From assembly GCA_002390225.1 (NCBI GenBank), contig DGOW01000042.1, positions 1-7,567 on the forward strand: DNA of 7,567 bases, read 5' to 3'. The notes beneath the pieces are model-generated. The model did no database searches, had not been told where the DNA came from, and saw only the letters and a program-made list of their open reading frames with translations. Positions within the stretch are counted from its first letter, which is position 1; each line of letters starts with the position of its first letter. Both the position numbers and the translations under genes were made by a program. This DNA is from Gemmatimonadales bacterium UBA4456. GTDB taxonomy: Bacteria > Gemmatimonadota > Gemmatimonadetes > Longimicrobiales > Gaopeijiaceae. Positions 5,956-7,567 of this stretch are shown here, piece after piece.

Positions 5956-7148
5956 GCGCCCTCCAGCAGGCTCGTGATGCCTTGGCCCACGCCGATGCAC
6001 ATCGATGCCAGGCCGCGGTCGGCGTTCTGTCGGTTCATCTGGTGGATCAGCGTGACGACGATACGGGCGCCGGAACACCCCACCGGGTGCCCAAGCGCGA
6101 TCGCTCCACCGTTCACATTGACGCGTTCCGGATCGAGCCCGAGTTCATTCATGCACGGGATCGTCTGGGCAGCGAAGGCCTCGTTCAGTTCCGCGACATC
6201 GACGTCGTCGATGGACCAGCCGTGGCGAGCCAACGCCTTGCGAGTAGCCGGTACCGGGCCGATCCCCATGCGGTGTGGCTCGACACCTGCTACAGCACCG
6301 CCCACGATGCGGGCCATCGGCTCCAGGCCGAGTTGTTTTCCCCGCTCGGCCGAGACGACCAGAAGGGCGGCGGCGCCGTCGTTGATACCCGACGAATTTC
6401 CTGCGGTAACCGTACCGTCCTGTCTGAAGACCGGGCGGAGACGTGCAAGCGACTCAGCGGTCGTGTCGGCCCTCGGGTGCTCGTCGGTGTCGATCACGAT
6501 CGGATCCCCCTTCCTGCGGGGCACAGATACGGGCACGATCTCATCGTCGAAGACCCTGTCGGCTATCGCCCGCTCGGCACGCTGCTGACTTTCGGCGGCA
6601 AACGAGTCCTGGGCCTCCCTGCTCACGCTGAACTCGCTGGCAATGACTTCGGCGGTCTCACCCAGCCCGATGGTCCACTCGGGTGTGAATGCCGGGTTCG
6701 GGAAACGCCAGCCAAGGACAGTATCTGCGGTCTTCGGGTGGCCGCGGGAGTACCCGACCTCCGGTTTGAGCATTACGAAGGGTGCCCGACTCATGCTCTC
6801 GACTCCACCGGCGATGAAGACGTCGCCCTGTCCCGCCTGGATTGCATGGAACGAGGAAAGCAGCGCCTGCATCCCCGAGCCACAGAGACGGTTCACCGTC
6901 TGGCCCGGCACGTCTACCGGTAGGCCGGCTCTCAGCAGGGCCATCCGCGCGACGTTCCGGTTGTCCTCACCGGCCTGATTGATGCACCCGAAGAGCACAT
7001 CGTCGATCGTTGCCGGATCGACGTCGTTCCGTTGAAGAAGGGCTTCGAGCGTGACGGCCGCGAGGTCGTCGGGCCGCACTGGAGCGAGCCCCCCCCCATG
7101 CCGTCCGATCGGGGTACGCACGCCATCTATGATCCATGCTTCGCGCAT
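5952..7148 (-). CDS. Thiolase / acetyl-CoA acyltransferase (beta-ketoadipyl-CoA thiolase-like)
   Basis: The 398-residue product should cleave 3-ketoacyl-CoA with CoA to acetyl-CoA and a shortened acyl-CoA. The full thiolase set is visible: nucleophilic Cys89 in NRLCGSGMQA, NEAF (322-325), His354 in GGAIALGHPVGCSGA and Cys384 in CIGVGQG. Length is normal. The segments RTPIGRHGGGL, VRPDDLAA, NQAGEDNRNVARMALL and TVLGWRFPNP resemble PcaF/PaaJ beta-ketoadipyl-CoA thiolases more than FadA, hinting at aromatic or dicarboxylic acid degradation; this is from memory and not a scored comparison. AGGAG lies 5 bases before the ATG and overlaps the stop of the aldehyde dehydrogenase. Its own stop overlaps the dehydrogenase start. 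A G9 tract sits within the first 25 codons, in frame. Confidence 0.94.
   Translation of the reverse strand: MREAWIIDGVRTPIGRHGGGLAPVRPDDLAAVTLEALLQRNDVDPATIDDVLFGCINQAGEDNRNVARMALLRAGLPVDVPGQTVNRLCGSGMQALLSSFHAIQAGQGDVFIAGGVESMSRAPFVMLKPEVGYSRGHPKTADTVLGWRFPNPAFTPEWTIGLGETAEVIASEFSVSREAQDSFAAESQQRAERAIADRVFDDEIVPVSVPRRKGDPIVIDTDEHPRADTTAESLARLRPVFRQDGTVTAGNSSGINDGAAALLVVSAERGKQLGLEPMARIVGGAVAGVEPHRMGIGPVPATRKALARHGWSIDDVDVAELNEAFAAQTIPCMNELGLDPERVNVNGGAIALGHPVGCSGARIVVTLIHQMNRQNADRGLASMCIGVGQGITSLLEGA
5959..5964 (-). promoter_or_regulatory. SD site that fixes the dehydrogenase start
   Basis: GGAGGG on the minus strand, inside the last thiolase codons, lies 3 bases before the ATG at 5955. It supports that ATG over the in-frame extension to 6078. 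Confidence 0.65.
7089..7097. repeat. C9 homopolymer inside the thiolase gene
   Basis: Nine consecutive C on the plus strand (G9 in the coding sense) encode the GGG of GRHGGGL at residues 18-20. Related thiolases have a Gly-rich stretch here, so the frame shown is right, but the tract is long. Confidence 0.9.
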
Positions 7149-7153
7149 CTTGT

Positions 7154-7158
7154 CTCCT
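7154..7158 (-). promoter_or_regulatory. SD site of the thiolase, overlapping the aldehyde dehydrogenase stop
   Basis: AGGAG lies 5 bases before the thiolase ATG. It shares bases with the TAG stop at 7157-7159, so a ribosome finishing the upstream gene stops right at the next initiation site. Confidence 0.75.
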
Positions 7159-7567
7159 AGCCGTCTATCGCGACCCAGACGCTCTTGGTCTGTGTGTACT
7201 TCTCAAGGGCGGCCTCATGGCCGAGATCCCGACCGAACCCGCTCGACTTGTAACCGCCGAAGGGAGAGGCCGAGTCATACTGATTGTATGTGTTGATCCA
7301 CACGGTCCCGGCTTGCAGTTCACGCGCGACTCGGTGTGCCTTCCCGATGTCACGCGTCCAGACACCGGACGCGAGGCCGTACATGGTGTCGTTGGCCACC
7401 TCGATAGCATGGTCGATGTCCTCTACCGGGATCACCGCAGCGACCGGGCCGAAGATTTCTTCCTGCGCGATCGTCATGCTCTGGTCGACGTCGGCGAAGA
7501 CCGTCGCGGTGACAAAGTTGCCCTTGCCGTCGACATCGGTGCGTTCACCCCCGGCGACCAGACGAGC
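7157..7567 (-). CDS. NAD(P)-dependent aldehyde dehydrogenase, C-terminal part (5' end outside window)
   Basis: The minus-strand frame stays open from the window edge to TAG at 7157-7159, giving 136 residues that start ARLVAGGER. The ALDH-superfamily C-terminus is clear: QEEIFGPV at about 35-42, YGLASGVWTRD, GTVWINTYNQ, and SPFGGYKSSGFGRDLG followed by LEKYTQTKSVWV. It should oxidise an aldehyde to the acid in the cytoplasm. The catalytic Cys and most of the NAD-binding domain lie outside the window, so substrate cannot be judged. The ending resembles betaine-aldehyde and phenylacetaldehyde dehydrogenase-like members. The protein ends as a normal ALDH with no C-terminal hydratase domain, so it is not a PaaZ-type fusion. 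It lies 8 bases before the thiolase, evidently in one operon, and may supply carboxylic acids for CoA activation. Confidence 0.93.
   Translation of the reverse strand, partial: ARLVAGGERTDVDGKGNFVTATVFADVDQSMTIAQEEIFGPVAAVIPVEDIDHAIEVANDTMYGLASGVWTRDIGKAHRVARELQAGTVWINTYNQYDSASPFGGYKSSGFGRDLGHEAALEKYTQTKSVWVAIDG

Noticed and set aside
5956..6078. N-terminal extension of the dehydrogenase
   Set aside because: The extra 41 residues are Arg/Pro/His-rich and overlap the thiolase gene. The ATG at 5955 has an SD and starts right before the Rossmann fold.
5982..6923. Long open frame (313 codons) on the plus strand opposite the thiolase
   Set aside because: It is antisense to a thiolase with complete catalytic motifs, has no recognisable domain and is rich in Arg/His/Gly. 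Such open frames are common opposite genes with strong GC bias at the third codon position.
7157..7567. PaaZ-type bifunctional aldehyde dehydrogenase/hydratase
   Set aside because: The protein ends with the normal ALDH C-terminus and the thiolase starts 8 bases later, leaving no room for the MaoC-like hydratase domain of PaaZ.

Overview
The window is GC-rich bacterial chromosomal DNA. It is densely coded and has short intergenic gaps, ATGA/TGATG gene overlaps and purine-rich Shine-Dalgarno sites. The protein families fit an aerobic, free-living Gram-negative. My best guess at lineage is Gemmatimonadota or a similar deep-branching phylum, but this is a low-confidence impression from protein style. 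I see no mobile element, CRISPR array, tRNA or rRNA.

Layout. (1) Positions 1-158, plus strand: the 3' part of rpmA (ribosomal protein L27), which begins before the window. (2) Positions 159-341: a non-coding gap with a GC-rich hairpin and a plausible intrinsic terminator. (3) Positions 342-1394, plus: a membrane-anchored, MltD-like lytic transglycosylase with a TTG start and a strong SD. (4) Positions 1395-1541: a convergent junction with a weak hairpin on the plus side and two look-alike stem-loops at the end of the opposing operon. (5) Positions 4167 down to 1542, minus: a tightly overlapping trio of exported class A beta-lactamase-fold serine hydrolase, two-helix DUF3311-like protein and sodium:solute symporter. 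(6) Positions 7567 down to 4273, minus: an acyl-CoA operon of aldehyde dehydrogenase (partial, running off the window), thiolase, 3-hydroxyacyl-CoA dehydrogenase and enoyl-CoA hydratase.

How they work together. The acyl-CoA operon has the three steps that turn a 2-enoyl-CoA into a shortened acyl-CoA plus acetyl-CoA. The thiolase resembles beta-ketoadipyl-CoA thiolases (PcaF/PaaJ type), so the set could be the lower part of phenylacetate or another aromatic or dicarboxylate pathway as well as general beta-oxidation. The upstream aldehyde dehydrogenase could feed acids into it. The hydrolase/DUF3311/symporter trio looks like a unit in which a periplasmic serine hydrolase acts on a substrate and the symporter takes up a product; the substrate is unknown.

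Nothing here is clearly a new system. The points most worth a second look are the translationally coupled hydrolase-transporter trio, the hydrolase's departure from beta-lactamase active-site rules (no Glu166 equivalent, KPG instead of KTG), the long G/C homopolymers inside two genes of the acyl-CoA operon, and the paired stem-loops at 1503-1550.
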